Of a stretch of 64,000 bases of DNA, positions 61,788 through 64,000 are shown piece by piece (the first letter of the stretch is position 1; the number at the start of each line of letters is the position of its first letter). The position numbers were made by a program, and so were the translations under genes. The notes below the pieces were generated by a model. That model was not told where the DNA came from. It was given only the letters and a program-made list of their open reading frames with translations, and ran no database searches. Source of the stretch: Siphonodentalium dalli (lineage: Eukaryota > Mollusca > Scaphopoda > Gadilida > Siphonodentaliidae); NCBI GenBank assembly GCA_032622095.1, contig CP136064.1, positions 128,203,605 to 128,267,604 on the forward strand, read 5' to 3'.

Positions 61788-64000
61788 TAGCTCAACTTAC
61801 TTGTAAGTTTGAGCTATTGCCATGGTTTGGCGTCCGTCGTCCGTGTGTGCGTGTGTGCGTGTGTGCGTGTGTCCGTGTGTCCGTGTGTCCGTGTGTCCGT
61901 CAACAATTTCCTTTGGCGCGGGCTACAGGTTGTACCTTTGGTCTGATCTTCATGAAATTTGTCATGAATGTTGACATTGACATGTAGATGGGAACGAGTC
62001 ATTTTTGGGTAATTCGGCCAAAAAACATGGCCGCTGGCAGCCATCTTGGATTTCAAGATTCAATCCATTGGCGCGGCCTACAGGTCGTACTGTTCATCTG
62101 ATCATCATGAAATTTGTCATTGATGTTAATAATGACATGTAGATGGGAACGAGTGATTTTGGGGTCGTTCGGCCAAAAAACATGGCTGCCAGCAGCCATC
62201 TTGGATTTTACTCTTTGCATGACTAAATCCTTTGGCGCGGGCTACAGGTCGTTGTTTTGGTCGGAAGTTTATGAAATTTGTCATGGATGTTAACACTGTC
62301 ATGTAGATGGGAACGAGTGATTTTGGAGTTGTTCGGCCAAAAAACATGGCCGCCAGCAGCCATCTTGGATTTTACTCTTTGCATGACTAAATCCTTTGGC
62401 GCGGGCTACAGGTTGTACCTTTGGTCTAATCTTTATGAAATTTGTCATGAATGTTGACATTGACATGTAGATGGGAACGAATCAATGTGGGGTCATTCGG
62501 CCAAAAAACATGGCCGCTGGCGGCCATCTTAGATTTCAAAATTCAATCCATTGGCGCGGGCTACAGGTCGTACTGTTCGTCTGATCATCATGAAATTTGT
62601 CATGGATGTTAATATTGACATGTAGATGGGAACGAGTCATTTTGGGGTTGTTCGGCCAATAAACATGGCCACCAGCAGCCATCTTGGATTTTACTCTTTG
62701 CATGACTAAATCCTTTGGCGCGGGCTACAGGTCGTAGCTTCGATCAGAACATCATGAAATTGGTCATGGATGTTAACAATGACATGTAGATGGGAACGAG
62801 TAATTTTGGGGTTGTTCGGCCGAAAAACATGGCCGCCAGCAGCCATCTTGGATTTTACTCTTTGCATGACTAAATCCTTTAGCCCGGGCTACAGGTCATA
62901 CCTTTGGTCTGATCTTTATGAAATTTGTCATGAATGTTGACATTGACATGTAGATGGGAACGAGTCATTTTGGGGTGTTTCTGCCAAAAAACATGGCCGC
63001 TGGCAGCCATCTTGGATTTCAAGATTCAATCCATTGGCGCGGGCTACAGGTCGTACTGTTCGTCTGATCATCATGAAATTTGTCATGGATGTTAATATTG
63101 ACATGTAGATGGGAACGAGTCATTTTGGGGTTGTTCGGCCAATAAACATGGCCACCAGCAGCCATCTTGGATTTTACTCTTTGCATGACTAAATCCTTTG
63201 GCGCGGGCTACAGGTCGTAGCTTCGATCGGAACATCATGAAATTTGTCATGGATGTTAACAATGACATGTAGATGGGAACGAGTGATTTTGGGGTCGTTC
63301 GGCCGAAAAACATGGCTGCCAGCAGCCATCTTGGATTTTACTCTTTGCATGACTAAATCCTTTGGCCCGGGCTACAGGTCGTACCTTTGGTCTGATCTTT
63401 ATGAAATTTGTCATGAATGTTGACATTGACATGTAGATGGGAACGAGTCATTTTGGGGTCATTCGGCCTAAAAACATGGCCGCTGGCAGCCATCTTGGAT
63501 TTCAAGATTCAATCCATTGGCGCGGGCTACAGATCGTACTGTTCGCCTGATCATCATGAAATTTGTCATGGATGTTAATATTGACATGTAGATGGGAACG
63601 AGGTATTTTGGGGTCGTTCGGCCAATAAACATGACCGCCAGCAGCCATCTTGGATTTTACTCTTTGCATGACTAAATCCTTTGGCCCGGGCTACAGGTCG
63701 TACCTTTGGTCTGATCTTTATGAAATTTGTCATGAATGTTGACATTGACATGTAGATGGGAACGAGTCATTTTGGGGTCATTCGGCCCAAAAACATGGCC
63801 GCTGGCAGCCATCTTGGATTTCAAGATTCAATCCATTGGCGCGGGCTACAGGTCGTACTGTTTGCCTGATCATCATGAAATTTGTCATTGAAGTTAATAA
63901 TGACATGTAGATGGGAACGAGTGATTTTGGTGTCGTTCGGCCAAAAAACATGGCCGCCAGCAGCCATCTTGTATTTTACTCTTTGCATGACTAAATCCTT
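61788..64000 (+). mobile_element. Second F5 tandem-core element, runs off the window
   Basis: The head is TTAGCTCAACTTACTTGTAA…GTTTGAGCTATTGCCATGG, then (GTGTGTCC)-type microsatellite 61838-61900, then at least twelve cores of about 165 bp. Cores alternate in type: GGCAGCCATC…TTTCAAGATTCAATCCATTG versus CAGCAGCCATC…TTTTACTCTTTGCATG, giving a higher-order period of two to three cores. The 3' end lies beyond 64000. Confidence 0.85.

Noticed and set aside
61814-62056. 80-codon minus-strand frame with a THGHTDTRTH tail
   Set aside because: The tail is the translated GTGTGTCC microsatellite.
58247-63313. Series of similar 60-80-codon minus-strand frames
   Set aside because: Each is the antisense of the F5 core repeat; conservation is at DNA level and comes from tandem copies.

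Overview
The window is AT-rich eukaryotic DNA, most likely from a mollusc and probably a bivalve. This rests on one intron-rich metazoan gene with GT-AG splice sites and on dense families of tandem-core repeats and foldback elements of the kind common in bivalve genomes; the phylum is an inference. There is no prokaryotic gene organisation, no rRNA and no intact tRNA.

One real gene runs left to right from 8097 to 48597: the 3' part of an atypical protein kinase C (aPKC, PRKCI/PRKCZ type). Thirteen constitutive coding exons join without a frame error into 448 codons plus a stop. They encode the second part of the C1 zinc finger, an acidic/serine-rich linker, the whole kinase domain and the C-terminal tail. 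The pseudosubstrate and PB1 exons were not found and presumably lie left of the window. The introns are large (up to 15.4 kb).

The most interesting finding is in the intron between the activation-loop exon (33704-33791) and the next exon (41650). It holds a second, intact 88-nt activation-loop exon (36947-37034) with the same phases, working splice-site dinucleotides, 26/29 identical residues and 14 codons differing only synonymously. It looks like a mutually exclusive alternative exon. A third copy (35347-35430) is broken. A 15-nt in-frame microexon candidate (17072-17086) sits in the 15.4-kb linker intron.

The rest is repeats. From 4681 to 7746 lies a GC-richer retroelement relic, minus strand, with a Gag-like gene carrying one internal stop, and with repeats in the split-direct-repeat order (A1-gag-B1-A2-B2) of PAT/Ngaro-type tyrosine-recombinase retrotransposons. 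Introns and flanks hold several foldback families: TTAA-flanked elements, many ending in CCCTTT (piggyBac-like); a double-hairpin element with 8-bp target duplications (hAT-like); a ~215-bp palindrome inserted at TA; and a shared CATTCTCTTATATATGCGAG hairpin module. Several tandem-core families (palindromic head, GTCC-rich microsatellite, ~165-bp units) resemble pearl/HINE elements. The last 6 kb (57.9-64 kb) is mostly one such family, whose first copy is inserted inside a palindrome element and whose 3' part was then duplicated in tandem (787 bp).
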